A stretch of 27,584 nt of DNA from an uncultured Fusobacterium sp. (GCA_900545035.1 UQXM01000006.1:1-27584); one strand, 5' to 3'; shown: positions 1-7,985, numbered from the stretch's first letter. Program-made: numbers and translations. The notes: generated by a model from the letters alone, not told the origin.

Positions 1-23
1 AACTAACCATTGAAAAATATCGT

Positions 24-106
24 CTAATTTAATTAGAGAAATTTTAAAAAATTTTTAAAATATTTAGAAGCAAATTAAAAATTTAATAAATAAAATTTTT
101 AATTTG
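24..106. repeat. AT-rich palindrome and inverted repeat at window start
   Basis: The first 100 bases hold no convincing gene. They contain a 13-bp palindrome CTAATT-T-AATTAG at 24-36. They also contain a perfect 14-bp inverted repeat: CAAATTAAAAATTT at 71-84 pairs with 93-106 across an 8-nt loop. The stem is almost pure A/T, so it could be the terminator of a gene left of the window or just a consequence of base composition. The right arm overlaps the left arm of the next inverted repeat (101-162). Confidence 0.4.
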
Positions 107-162
107 TCGATTGCCAGTCGCTGAACTTCTTTTCAGTCGTTCGTTTCCTGCATTGACAAATT
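101..162. repeat. hairpin-forming intergenic element A
   Basis: AATTTGTC at 101-108 pairs with GACAAATT at 155-162. The stem extends inward through a G-T wobble and a 1-nt bulge to GC/GC at 113-114 and 150-151, enclosing about 35 nt. The interior is richer in C and G than the flanks and carries CAGTCG twice (115-120 and 134-139). Its ATTGC...CTGCAT ends resemble those of the element upstream of recA (13571-13665), so both could belong to one intergenic repeat family. That relationship is inference from short matches. Confidence 0.4.
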
Positions 163-248
163 CTGAAAACTTTTTTATTTTTCCGAAAAAAATATCAAAA
201 AAAATTGTTAAAAATCATCAAAAACATTTTATATTATATTTAATTTTA

Positions 249-257
249 TGTTATAAT
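249..257 (+). promoter_or_regulatory. extended -10 promoter for PH/GRAM-like gene
   Basis: TGTTATAAT is a TGnTATAAT extended -10 element, with TATAAT at 252-257. It lies about 45 nt upstream of the chosen start at 303. The -35 position at correct spacing (229-234, TTATAT) is poor, which is usual for extended -10 promoters. Confidence 0.6.
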
Positions 258-302
258 CTCAATATATTTTTAGGAAAACAAATCTTAAAACGAGGTGATT
301 CT

Positions 303-656
303 ATGGCAGTTGATTTAGGATTATATGAAAATGAAAAAGTTGAATTGGAAGTCAGCGGAGATTATTGGGGTGAAATGGAATTTTTAGGACTTTTGGAAAA
401 ACAAAAAAGCGGAAAATTCTGGTTTACAAACGAAAGAATACTTTTTTCAACAGGAGCTTTCGGAATATATTCCAAACCATTTTTTATAATCAACTACTCT
501 GATATAGAAAGCATTGAAAAATGCAACATCGGTCCTTCTTTCATAAAATTTATACCTACAGGAATACAAATCAATATGAAAGACGGAAAAAAATATAAAA
601 TTTCAGTTTTAAAAAGAGAAAAATATATGGAATTTATAAATAATAAAATTGCTTAA
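303..656 (+). CDS. small PH/GRAM-domain-like protein
   Basis: 117 residues. I start at ATG 303 because GAGGTGATT lies just upstream at 292-300; the reading frame is open back to 111, but that part looks like non-coding AT-rich sequence. There is no signal peptide or membrane segment, so it should be cytosolic. The core pattern is a beta-rich fold: FWFTNERILFSTG (about residues 38-50), then a YSDIESIEKC strand-turn and IQINMKDGKKYKISVLKR near the end. This is characteristic of bacterial PH/GRAM-like proteins of low-GC bacteria, whose biochemical role is mostly unknown. It is a single-gene unit with its own promoter and terminator, facing the operon on the other strand. Family assignment is from pattern recognition only. 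Confidence 0.7.
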   Translation: MAVDLGLYENEKVELEVSGDYWGEMEFLGLLEKQKSGKFWFTNERILFSTGAFGIYSKPFFIINYSDIESIEKCNIGPSFIKFIPTGIQINMKDGKKYKISVLKREKYMEFINNKIA

Positions 657-688
657 AAAACAGAGGCTATCTGCCTCTGTTTTTAATT
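655..688. terminator. bidirectional intrinsic terminator
   Basis: CAGAGGC at 661-667 pairs perfectly with GCCTCTG at 673-679 around the loop TATCT. An A-run precedes it and a T-run follows. It can therefore end both the plus-strand gene (stop at 656) and the minus-strand GntR-MATE-oxidoreductase operon. Confidence 0.85.
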
Positions 689-712
689 TTTTTATCAGAA
701 AATTTAATATAT

Positions 713-1701
713 TTATAAATTTACAGAAATCTTATTTTCTTCCGGATAATACAGCCCCCATTCTTTTCTGATATTTGTCATTATTGACATAACATCAGTG
801 GTATAATCTAAATGCATTTCATTTTTTTACCTGAAATTGCCATTTCCATATCAAGTATTTCATATACAAGTGCATCGTCTGTTTTTCCGCACTGAATGAT
901 TTCTTGCTGATTATTTTCTGTATATGTTATTATAGCTTTTTCGGCTCTTGGATATTCATAAATCTCAATATATCCCTTATCAAAAGCGATTAAGCCGCGT
1001 TTTGGTTGTTTTGAATGAAGTGAAAGAGTAATTGTAGCCATTTCACCAGAAGAATTCATCAATAAAATTCCAGCTTGTTCGTCGACACCACTTGGAGCAT
1101 ATTTTACTTGGGATAAAACTTGGTTAGGTCTTTCGCTCATAAACCAACGAACAAAAGAAAGTGCATAAACTCCAATATCCAATAATGCCCCTCCGGCGAG
1201 GTCAGGATTAAAAAATCTGTTTTTCATGTCATAATCTTTGTAACTTCCAAAATTCATTTGGATAATTTTTAAATCACCCATTTTTTTAGATTTTATGATC
1301 TCGTTAAGCTTTTTATAAATAGGCATATGATAAATTGTCATAGCTTCTGCCAAAACTAAATTATTTTCAACAGAGAGCTGTTTCGCCTCTTCCAGCTCTT
1401 CAATATTAAGTGTAATTGATTTTTCGCATAAAACATGTTTCCCTGCACTAAGTGCCTTCTTTAGATATTTTATATGTGTATTATGAGGTGTTGAGATATA
1501 AATAATATCCACATTTTTATCAGATAATACTTCGTCTATATCTTTATATATTTTTGGAATATTATATTTTTCTGCAAACTCAACAGCTTTATTATAAGTC
1601 CTATTTACAACGCCGTAAAGTGTGTGTCCTTGTTTTTCCATAGCTTGTGCCAGTTGATTAGCAATTACTCCGCAACCTAAACTTACCCAATTATAGTTCA
1701 T
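713..1701 (-). pseudogene. Gfo/Idh/MocA-family NAD(P)-dependent oxidoreductase, frameshifted at C-terminus
   Basis: Last gene of a three-gene operon. The start is ATG 1701, preceded by AGGAGG, 10 nt after the MATE stop. As sequenced the frame ends at 808, giving 297 residues. The N-terminus is a Rossmann fold (SLGCGVIANQLAQAMEKQG). The catalytic-region motif CEKS (E93-K94) replaces the usual EKP, and GGALLDIGVYAL matches the family's C-terminal domain. At 822-828 there is a run of seven T (seven A in the coding strand). One extra A, or a -1 slip, continues the protein as KNEMHLDYTTDVMSIM and then IRKEWGLYYPEE to a stop at 713-715. That gives about 329 residues, the usual family length, and the continuation looks like a typical family C-terminus. 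This could be a real disruption, slippage at the run, or a sequencing error. The substrate cannot be deduced. Confidence 0.8.
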
Positions 1702-1711
1702 ATTTTTCCTC

Positions 1712-3085
1712 CTATATAATTTTATATTCCAGCCATCTTCCTTGAGAAAGACGAATTGTAAACACAGATGCCCTGAAAATCCAATCCATAACCATTGCAA
1801 TCCATACACCGATTATTCCCAGTCCAAACCAAGTTCCAAACACGACACTGAAAAGAATACGAAAAGCAATCATTGAAAAAACAGAAACAATCATACAAAA
1901 TTTTACATCTCCTGCTGCTCTTAAAGCATTTGGCATAGTGAATGCTGTTGGCCATAAAAAGATTGCTATTCCATTATGTATCAAAATTAAAATATAAGAA
2001 TAACGATAAACTTCCTCCGATAATGAAAATAATTTTAACAAAAGCGGAAGTGAAAGTAAAATTACTGTATTAATCACAAATGTTATTTGATATGTTAGTT
2101 TCCATAATTTTTTTGTATAAAAAACAGCTTCTTCTTTTTTTCCGGCTCCCATACAATGTCCTATCACCGTAAGCATTGCCAGGTTCATTGCTTGTCCGGC
2201 AATAGTACCCATAGAATCCAAACCATTTGCTACAGCGTTAGCTGCAATTTGTGCTGTTCCATAAGTAGAAATTATACTTACAACCAAAACTCTTCCTAAT
2301 TGGAAAATACCGTTTTCTATTCCGCTTGGAATACCGATATAAAGAATGCGATAAATTATCTCTTTATCCCATGTAAAAATCTCTTTAACAGAAACAGCAA
2401 CTAAATTTCTTCTTTTATCTAAAAGTATAAAAATAAACAGAGTACCTATAATTCTTGCAAATAAAGTTGATAAAGCAGCCCCCATTACTCCCATTGAAAA
2501 TCCAAAAATAAGGATAGCATTACCTATTCCGTTTAAAATGTTCATTTCTACAGAGATTTCCATAGATACTTTTGAATTCCCCATTGATCTAAAAATAGCT
2601 GAACATGAATCAAAAATTGCTATAAACGGATAAGAACACACAGAAATTAAAAAATATATTTTTGCATTTTTCATTACATCAAATTCTATAGCGCCAAAAA
2701 ATAATTTTAAAATAAAATGATTGCCCAAAATAAAAACAATCATAAATACTATTGCTATAACTGCCGATATCATGATAAGCTGAGAAGCAGCTTTAGAGGC
2801 TTTTTTTGTATTTTTGCTTCCTAAATATTGTGATAAAATAACTGCTCCGCCGGTAGAAACAGCAATAAATATATTAATCATCAAAGTATTTATCATATCA
2901 ACCAAAGATACACCTGACATTGCACTTTCTCCGGCATAGGAAATCATTATAGTGTCTGCCATTCCGACAGTAATTGCCAGTATTTGCTCAATAATTAACG
3001 GGTATATTAATTTTTGCAGCTGCTCAGTACTAAACATTGTTCCTTTTGTTTTTTTATATTTGCTAAAAATACCATATTTTATCAA
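1712..3085 (-). CDS. MATE-family multidrug/sodium antiporter
   Basis: 457 residues from the TTG at 3085, 2 nt after the gntR stop, or 441 residues from the ATG at 3037 (MFSTEQLQKLIYPL), which has AAAGGA just upstream. I cannot separate the two starts; family members often begin close to the second. The sequence is a polytopic inner-membrane protein with about 12 hydrophobic segments. It has the typical MATE opening LIIEQILAITVGMADTIMIS and a second-half repeat beginning near GIPSGIENGIFQLGRV. MATE proteins export cationic drugs or metabolites in exchange for Na+ or H+. The context, directly behind a GntR regulator and ahead of an oxidoreductase, suggests regulated export or detoxification of a small molecule. 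The substrate is unknown. Confidence 0.9.
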   Translation of the reverse strand: MIKYGIFSKYKKTKGTMFSTEQLQKLIYPLIIEQILAITVGMADTIMISYAGESAMSGVSLVDMINTLMINIFIAVSTGGAVILSQYLGSKNTKKASKAASQLIMISAVIAIVFMIVFILGNHFILKLFFGAIEFDVMKNAKIYFLISVCSYPFIAIFDSCSAIFRSMGNSKVSMEISVEMNILNGIGNAILIFGFSMGVMGAALSTLFARIIGTLFIFILLDKRRNLVAVSVKEIFTWDKEIIYRILYIGIPSGIENGIFQLGRVLVVSIISTYGTAQIAANAVANGLDSMGTIAGQAMNLAMLTVIGHCMGAGKKEEAVFYTKKLWKLTYQITFVINTVILLSLPLLLKLFSLSEEVYRYSYILILIHNGIAIFLWPTAFTMPNALRAAGDVKFCMIVSVFSMIAFRILFSVVFGTWFGLGIIGVWIAMVMDWIFRASVFTIRLSQGRWLEYKII

Positions 3086-3087
3086 AG

Positions 3088-3822
3088 TTACTCATCATTC
3101 TCCTTTTTACGAATCATATCTAAATCAAGAGCATAACTAATTTGGTTAATATGCTCCTGCATTTTTTTATATGCTTTTTGGATATCTTGCTTTTCAATAG
3201 CTTCAGTAATCTCTCTGTGGAAAACTGCCGATTTGCTAAAATGTTGTTTATCAACAGTGAACTGCCCATTAAAAAATCCATATTCCATCGTTACATAGCG
3301 TATTGCTTCAGTAATTTGGAGAATAAAATTATTATGTGCACATAAAGCTATACACAAATGAATTTTATTATCATATTCCATCATTTGTTCGGGAGTAATT
3401 TTTTCTTCAAGATAAAGCACTAAGGCATTTTCATGCTGAGTTAAAGCCTGTTTCAAAGTTTTTAAATCTTCTGCAGTTCTGTTTTTTGCTGCCAACATAG
3501 CGGCATCTGATTCAAATAAACTCCTAGCTTCAAAAATTTCATCAATCATTGAACGATTAAATATTCCGTATTTTTTTATTATATTTCCCAAAGTATCGTT
3601 GCTGTCAACACTTACATAAGTCCCATCACCCTGACGAGCTTCTAAAATTCCCAAAACAGAAAGAGTGCTTATAGCCTCTCTTAAAGGAATTCTGCTGATT
3701 CCTAACTTTTCAGAAAGTTTTCTTTCATTTAAAATTTTATCTCCCGGTTTCAGACTTTTACATTTTATTTCATTTAAAAAATGGTTGATAGCAATTTCTC
3801 TTGCACTTTTTTTCTCTTCCAT
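3088..3822 (-). CDS. GntR-family (FadR subfamily) transcriptional regulator
   Basis: 244 residues from ATG 3822, which follows AGGAGGATTTT; an upstream in-frame TTG at 3837 lies inside this ribosome binding site and is rejected. The N-terminal winged helix (about residues 8-70) carries the GntR signature KPGDKILNERKLSEKLGISR followed by PLREAISTLSVLGILEARQG. The rest is an all-helical FCD-type effector domain with DEIFEARSLFE and several histidines that in this family often bind a metal and a carboxylate ligand. It is the first gene of an operon with a MATE pump and an oxidoreductase. Its promoter overlaps a perfect palindrome, so autorepression is likely. The effector is unknown. Confidence 0.92.
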   Translation of the reverse strand: MEEKKSAREIAINHFLNEIKCKSLKPGDKILNERKLSEKLGISRIPLREAISTLSVLGILEARQGDGTYVSVDSNDTLGNIIKKYGIFNRSMIDEIFEARSLFESDAAMLAAKNRTAEDLKTLKQALTQHENALVLYLEEKITPEQMMEYDNKIHLCIALCAHNNFILQITEAIRYVTMEYGFFNGQFTVDKQHFSKSAVFHREITEAIEKQDIQKAYKKMQEHINQISYALDLDMIRKKENDE

Positions 3823-3845
3823 AAAATCCTCCTGCAAAATGGTTA

Positions 3846-3896
3846 TACCACTTTGGTAATACCAATAATTATAGTATTGGAAATTTTATTTGTCAA
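3846..3896 (-). promoter_or_regulatory. near-consensus promoter with GntR-type operator
   Basis: Read on the minus strand, -35 TTGACA (3891-3896) and -10 TATAAT (3868-3873) are separated by exactly 17 bp. A perfect palindrome TTGGTA-A-TACCAA lies at 3853-3865, over and just downstream of the expected start site. A further TACCA half-site is at 3846-3850. CCAATA (3862-3867) and TATTGG (3875-3880) flank the -10 as a second inverted repeat. FadR-subfamily GntR proteins commonly bind TGGTn-nACCA-type sites, so this is the expected autoregulatory operator. Confidence 0.85.
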
Positions 3897-3910
3897 GAGA
3901 AACAAAATAA

Positions 3911-3969
3911 AAAAAGGTCTGCTGCATTTATAAAATTTTATTTTTTATAAGTTTGCAACAAACCTTTTT
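3911..3969 (-). terminator. intrinsic terminator after M18 aminopeptidase
   Basis: On the minus strand, AAAAAGGTTTGTTGCA and TGCAGCAGACCTTTTT form a 16-bp stem with two G-U wobbles and a T-rich tail. On the plus strand the same positions would be C-A mismatches, so the structure is built for the minus-strand transcript ending with the gene at 4008. Confidence 0.75.
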
Positions 3970-4007
3970 ATATAAATCGTCTTTAAAAATGCAACAATCC
4001 TTATTTT

Positions 4008-5447
4008 TTATAAATATATTTTGTTACTTTTTGCTATATATTTCTTCTTATCAGTTTTAGGAGCTTCAAAAAAAGCTTTGTATGCTCTGTATGTTTCATA
4101 TACATCAAGTTTTGAAGATACTTCAAAAGGAGAATGCATTGCAAGAAGAGCAGGACCTACATCAATGGTTCTGATACCTTTCATTGCAAGGTATTTTGCA
4201 ACGGTTCCTCCTCCGCCTTCGTCTATCTTTCCAAGCATTCCTGTCTGCCATTTTATTCCGTTTTCATTCAGAAGCTGTCTGATTTCTCCCACATACTCTG
4301 CATCGGCATCGTTTGTGCTGTATTTTCCCCCTGAACCTGTGTATTTTGTAATAACTATTCCGTAATTAAGCTGAGCTGCATTTTGAGGGTCATTTACGCT
4401 CTTAAATATAGGATCTATTCCGACAGTTACATCTGAAGAAAGAGCTTTTGAGTTCCATAAAGTTCTTTTCAAATATAAATCAGAATAGTTTCCTTTTATC
4501 CTTGCTATCAAATCGCTTGTAAAATACTCTAAATACTGGCTTTGAAGCCCTGTGCTTCCGTCAGAACCTGTTTCCTCTTTGTCTGCAAGGAAACATACTG
4601 CTGTTCTTTCAGGAGTTCCCTCTATATCAAGAATTGCTCTCAAAGAAGTATATCCGCAAATTCTGTCGTCCTGTCCATAAGCACCTATCATAGATCTGTC
4701 AAATCCTATATCTTTTGCTCTCTGACTTGGTACAAGCTCAAGTTCTGCCGATATAAAATCTTCCTCAACAATTCCGTAAGCTTTGTTAAGGCTTTCAAGA
4801 ACATTGTATTTTACCAAATCTTTTATTTCATCATCTTTTATCACAGCCGGGATTGAACCTACAATAATTTGCAGCTCCTCTCCTTTTATAACCTCTCTTG
4901 CCTTTCTGTCCCCTTGAACAACTCTGTCCAAATGCGGAAGAATATCAGGCACAGTAAAAACAGGGTCATCTTCATGTTCCCCTATTGTTATCTTAACTTT
5001 TCTTCCGTCAGAAAGAACAACTACCCCATGAAGAGAAAGAGGGATTGAAGCCCACTGATATTTTTTTATTCCACCATAATAATGTGTTTTCATATAAGCA
5101 AGTTCAAACTCTTCATAAAGAGGGTTTGCTTTCAAATCAAGTCTTGGAGAGTCAATATGAGATACTACATAGTTAATCCCTTTTAAAATATCTTCCTTAC
5201 CGATTACAGCAAGAACAATATTTTTCTCTCTGTTTACATAGTAAACCTTATCTCCCGGCAGAAGTATATCTTTATATTCTGCATCAATAAATCCGCATTC
5301 TTTTGCCAGTTCCACACTGAAATCAATAAATTCTCTTTCAGTTTTTCCAATATCCAATACTTTTTTGTATTCTTCCCCCATAGAAAAAATTTTTTCTGCC
5401 TTTTCGGAAGAAACATCTTTCCAGCCGTTTACTTTTTTGTACAACAT
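4008..5447 (-). CDS. apeA: M18-family aminopeptidase
   Basis: 479 residues, cytosolic metalloaminopeptidase of the M18 family (yeast Ape1 / bacterial ApeA type), which removes N-terminal residues from peptides and forms large oligomers. Visible metal-site motifs are the SHIDSPRLD histidine (H97), GQDDRICG, FLADKEETGSDG, LSSDVTVGIDP and LLAMHSPFEVSS near the C-terminus. Length is normal for the family. The start is ATG 5447 with AAGGTGA upstream, overlapping the stop of pgi 9 nt away, so the two genes are co-transcribed and probably translationally coupled. In a peptide-fermenting organism the enzyme would feed amino acids to catabolism, which is inference. The symbol follows the family; the exact paralogue is not certain. 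Confidence 0.9.
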   Translation of the reverse strand: MLYKKVNGWKDVSSEKAEKIFSMGEEYKKVLDIGKTEREFIDFSVELAKECGFIDAEYKDILLPGDKVYYVNREKNIVLAVIGKEDILKGINYVVSHIDSPRLDLKANPLYEEFELAYMKTHYYGGIKKYQWASIPLSLHGVVVLSDGRKVKITIGEHEDDPVFTVPDILPHLDRVVQGDRKAREVIKGEELQIIVGSIPAVIKDDEIKDLVKYNVLESLNKAYGIVEEDFISAELELVPSQRAKDIGFDRSMIGAYGQDDRICGYTSLRAILDIEGTPERTAVCFLADKEETGSDGSTGLQSQYLEYFTSDLIARIKGNYSDLYLKRTLWNSKALSSDVTVGIDPIFKSVNDPQNAAQLNYGIVITKYTGSGGKYSTNDADAEYVGEIRQLLNENGIKWQTGMLGKIDEGGGGTVAKYLAMKGIRTIDVGPALLAMHSPFEVSSKLDVYETYRAYKAFFEAPKTDKKKYIAKSNKIYL

Positions 5448-5456
5448 AAAATCACC

Positions 5457-6806
5457 TTACTTGTTTAGTCTTTGATTTAAAATCTCCGCTTCTTCTTCAT
5501 ATCCTTTTTTTCCAAGCAGAGCAAACATATTCTTCTTGTAAGCTTCTACTCCCGGTTGATTGAACGGATTTACTCCTAAAAGATATCCGCTTATTCCACA
5601 TGCTTTTTCAAAGAAGTAGAACAGATATCCAAGATTGAATGCATCCATTTTAGGCATTGCTATTCTGATGTTAGGCACATCTCCGTCAACATGGGCAAGC
5701 TGTGTTCCCTGCATAGCTTTTTGATTTACAAAATTCATTCCTTTTCCTGCAATATAGTTCAGTCCGTCAAGGTCTGCTTCATCAAAAGGAATAACTATAT
5801 CTGTATCAGGCTGTGCAATATCAATAAGAGTTTCAAACATCAGTCTTTCTCCGTCTTGAATATATTGTCCCATAGAGTGCAGGTCTGTACTTAAATCAAC
5901 AGAAGCAGGGAACAATCCTTTTCCGTCTTTTCCTTCTGATTCTCCGTAAAGCTGTTTCCACCACTCTGCTATATAGTGTACTTTTGGCTCATAATTAATT
6001 AACATTTCCACAGCTTTTCCGTTTCTGTATAACAAATTTCTCATAGCTGCATATTTGTAACAATCATTTTCCTTAAATTCTGCTTTGTAATCATTTTCCG
6101 CTTCTCTTGCCCCTGCCATAAGCTCGTCTATTGAGATTCCGGCTGCTGCAATCGGAAGAAGCCCCACTGCTGTAAGTACAGAGAATCTTCCTCCTACATT
6201 GTCAGGAATAACAAAAGTTTCATATCCCTCTTCTGTGGCAAGTTTTTTAAGAGCACCTTTTGCTGCATCTGTTGTAGCATAAATTCTTGCTCTTGCTCCC
6301 TCTTTTCCATATTTTTTCTCAAGCATTTCCTTAAAAATTCTGAAAGCGATGGCAGGTTCTGTTGTAGTTCCTGATTTTGAAATTACATTTACAGAAAAAT
6401 CTCTGTCCCCGATTGCTTCCACTAAATGAGCAAGATATGTTCCTGATATGCTGTTTCCGGCATAATAGATTTCAGGAGCTTTTCTCTGCTCTTTTGAAAG
6501 TTTGTTTGCAAATGAATGAGATAAAAATTCGATTGCAGCTCTTGCTCCAAGATAAGAACCTCCTATTCCTACTACTACAAGAACTTCTGAATCAGCTTTT
6601 ATTTTTTCCGCTGCTTTTTTTATTCTGTCAAACTCCTCTTTATCATAATCTGTCGGCAAATGAAGCCACCCTAAGAAATCATTTCCCTCTCCTGTTCCCT
6701 CTTCAAGAACTTGAGCGGCAGATTTAACTTCTGTTTCCATTGCCATTAATTCTTCTTCGCTTATAAAGTCCCATACTTTTGAAAGGTCTAAATTTAATTT
6801 TTCCAT
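5457..6806 (-). CDS. pgi: glucose-6-phosphate isomerase
   Basis: 449 residues, the short form common in low-GC bacteria. It interconverts glucose-6-phosphate and fructose-6-phosphate in glycolysis. The SIS-domain phosphosugar site is visible in VVVGIGGSYLGARAAIEF (about residues 76-95) and VISKSGTTTEPA (about 141-152). Other conserved blocks are VGGRFSVLTAVGLLP, LSTDLHSMGQYIQDG and the C-terminal region with NPFNQPGVEAYKKN, including the catalytic lysine. The start is ATG 6806 behind GGGGGAAAAAT. It lies 38 nt after an SLH-domain gene with no terminator in between, and 9 nt before apeA. Confidence 0.97.
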   Translation of the reverse strand: MEKLNLDLSKVWDFISEEELMAMETEVKSAAQVLEEGTGEGNDFLGWLHLPTDYDKEEFDRIKKAAEKIKADSEVLVVVGIGGSYLGARAAIEFLSHSFANKLSKEQRKAPEIYYAGNSISGTYLAHLVEAIGDRDFSVNVISKSGTTTEPAIAFRIFKEMLEKKYGKEGARARIYATTDAAKGALKKLATEEGYETFVIPDNVGGRFSVLTAVGLLPIAAAGISIDELMAGAREAENDYKAEFKENDCYKYAAMRNLLYRNGKAVEMLINYEPKVHYIAEWWKQLYGESEGKDGKGLFPASVDLSTDLHSMGQYIQDGERLMFETLIDIAQPDTDIVIPFDEADLDGLNYIAGKGMNFVNQKAMQGTQLAHVDGDVPNIRIAMPKMDAFNLGYLFYFFEKACGISGYLLGVNPFNQPGVEAYKKNMFALLGKKGYEEEAEILNQRLNK

Positions 6807-6844
6807 ATTTTTCCCCCTAGGTTAATATATTTAATATTAATAAA

Positions 6845-7297
6845 TTATTTTATTCCCACTTCTTTTTCCAATACCCTTATTCTTTCTTCAAGTTTTCTGA
6901 TATAAATTGTATTGGCCGCTATTGTATCATTCAGCCTTTTTATTTCATTTTCGGTATTTTCCATTTTCTCTTCAAATGTCTTGGCATCAAACCCTATTTT
7001 GTTAAGTTCGTTTGAAAAATCCACAACCAAAGTCTCCAAAATATCCAGCTCTTTTTTTCCGGCTTTCTCCAAATCTATTTTTGTAAGGGCGTTGTTAAGG
7101 TCATAGGCAAACTGATATCTTGTAAGAGGTTTATTTCCCTCAAATCTGAAAGAATCCTCTTCGATTATTCCCTCATTTACAAGTTTCTGTACAGATTCAT
7201 ATGCCCAGTGATTTTTATCTATATCCTCATATTTCAGTTCAGCATATGATAATGTAAAAACTGCGAAAAACACTGCTCCTGCTAATATTTTTTTCAT
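6845..7297 (-). CDS. SLH-domain, coiled-coil envelope protein
   Basis: 150 residues. It has a signal peptide of about 19 residues (MKKILAGAVFFAVFTLSYA), then a single SLH domain (about residues 21-75, with DKNHWAYESVQKLVNEGII and the LTRYQFAYDLNNAL end). A charged coiled coil follows (about 100-148, ENTENEIKRLNDTIAANT onward). This is the N-terminal architecture of diderm outer-membrane tethering proteins such as the OmpM type. The beta-barrel that normally follows is absent: the gene stops 38 nt before pgi, and there is no room for one. It may therefore be a periplasmic linker or assembly partner. The start is ATG 7297 behind AGGAGGGG. Confidence 0.85.
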   Translation of the reverse strand: MKKILAGAVFFAVFTLSYAELKYEDIDKNHWAYESVQKLVNEGIIEEDSFRFEGNKPLTRYQFAYDLNNALTKIDLEKAGKKELDILETLVVDFSNELNKIGFDAKTFEEKMENTENEIKRLNDTIAANTIYIRKLEERIRVLEKEVGIK

Positions 7298-7323
7298 TCT
7301 GCCCCTCCTTTTTCTACACTTTC

Positions 7324-7352
7324 AGTATACCACAACACTGTTTCCTTATCAA
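7324..7352 (-). promoter_or_regulatory. sigma-70-type promoter for SLH-pgi-apeA
   Basis: Minus strand: -35 TTGATA (7347-7352), 17-bp spacer, -10 TATACT (7324-7329), 27 nt upstream of the SLH start codon. No other strong promoter is visible in the short gaps before pgi and apeA, so this probably drives all three genes. Confidence 0.75.
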
Positions 7353-7394
7353 TAAATAACAGACACTGAATAAAATAAAAATTAATAAAGCAAT

Positions 7395-7430
7395 AAAAAA
7401 TGCCGCAATTATAAAATCACAGCATTTTTT
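7395..7430 (-). terminator. intrinsic terminator after hutD
   Basis: On the minus strand AAAAAATGCTGTGATT pairs with AATTGCGGCATTTTTT, a 16-bp stem with three G-U wobbles that ends in a T-run. It begins 13 nt after the hutD stop. The plus-strand version would be mismatched. Confidence 0.75.
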
Positions 7431-7442
7431 GTTTATATTCTT

Positions 7443-7985
7443 TTATCTTATATAACCATAAAATATTTTAGCTGATTTAGAATACAAAATAATATCTGTC
7501 TCTTCTGTTGTAAGAAGCTCTCCTGTTTTTACAATTTCATTTTCTGCTTTTATTTCTCCGGAAATACAATAAACAAATATTATTTTATTTTGTTTTTCAA
7601 ACTGTATCTTTTCTGTTTCTTTTATTTCTTTAAAAAAGAAATCCCCATCGCAATTTTTCAACATAAGATTAAAATCTGTAACTTTTCCTTTTGAAAAAGT
7701 GTCCCACTCCCCTTTAAAATGGTCTATTTCATAAGGATTTAATATCTTACTGTGATGCTCTTTATGAATAATCTCCATTCTCCCTTTTAAAATAGAAATC
7801 ACTCTATCTACTCCTTCAAGTTTCGTAAAAACTGATTCTTCCTCTTCTGTTGTAGCTATACTCAATCTTGCTTTAAAATTTCTTAAACTGTAATCTCCGT
7901 CTTCTGGATAAATAAATAACTGTTTAGTTACTCCGCCGCTCCATTTACTTATTTTTATATCTTTTTCTCTGTAAATTTTTATCAT
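7443..7985 (-). CDS. hutD: HutD/Ves-family protein
   Basis: 180 residues, a cytosolic double-cupin-like protein. The N-terminal motif KWSGGVTKQLFIYP and the following RLSIATTEEEESVFTKLEGVDRVISIL are characteristic of the HutD/Ves family. HutD occurs in histidine utilisation operons; its biochemical role is not settled, and a regulatory or ligand-binding role has been proposed. Here it is third in a hutG-gltS-hutD operon, starting 32 nt after gltS at ATG 7985 behind GGAG, and is followed by a terminator. The neighbourhood supports the Hut assignment over the cold-induced Ves assignment. Confidence 0.85.
   Translation of the reverse strand: MIKIYREKDIKISKWSGGVTKQLFIYPEDGDYSLRNFKARLSIATTEEEESVFTKLEGVDRVISILKGRMEIIHKEHHSKILNPYEIDHFKGEWDTFSKGKVTDFNLMLKNCDGDFFFKEIKETEKIQFEKQNKIIFVYCISGEIKAENEIVKTGELLTTEETDIILYSKSAKIFYGYIR

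Noticed and set aside
111..302. N-terminal extension of the PH/GRAM-like gene to an ATG at 111
   Set aside because: It runs through the intergenic hairpin and an extended -10 promoter; a good ribosome binding site and ATG are at 292-305.
1702..1809. Longer start of the oxidoreductase
   Set aside because: The extra 36 codons overlap the MATE gene in another frame, while ATG 1701 has AGGAGG and starts the Rossmann fold at the usual place.
1722..1955. Minus-strand frame inside the MATE gene
   Set aside because: It is out of frame with the MATE protein, Cys- and Phe-rich, and unlike a real protein.
6377..6727. Plus-strand Leu-rich reading frame opposite pgi
   Set aside because: It is the shadow of a strongly conserved gene, with low-complexity composition and no ribosome binding site. 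The same applies to the other plus-strand frames opposite minus-strand genes, for example 4021-4365, 12345-12635, 13859-14230 and 26600-26893.
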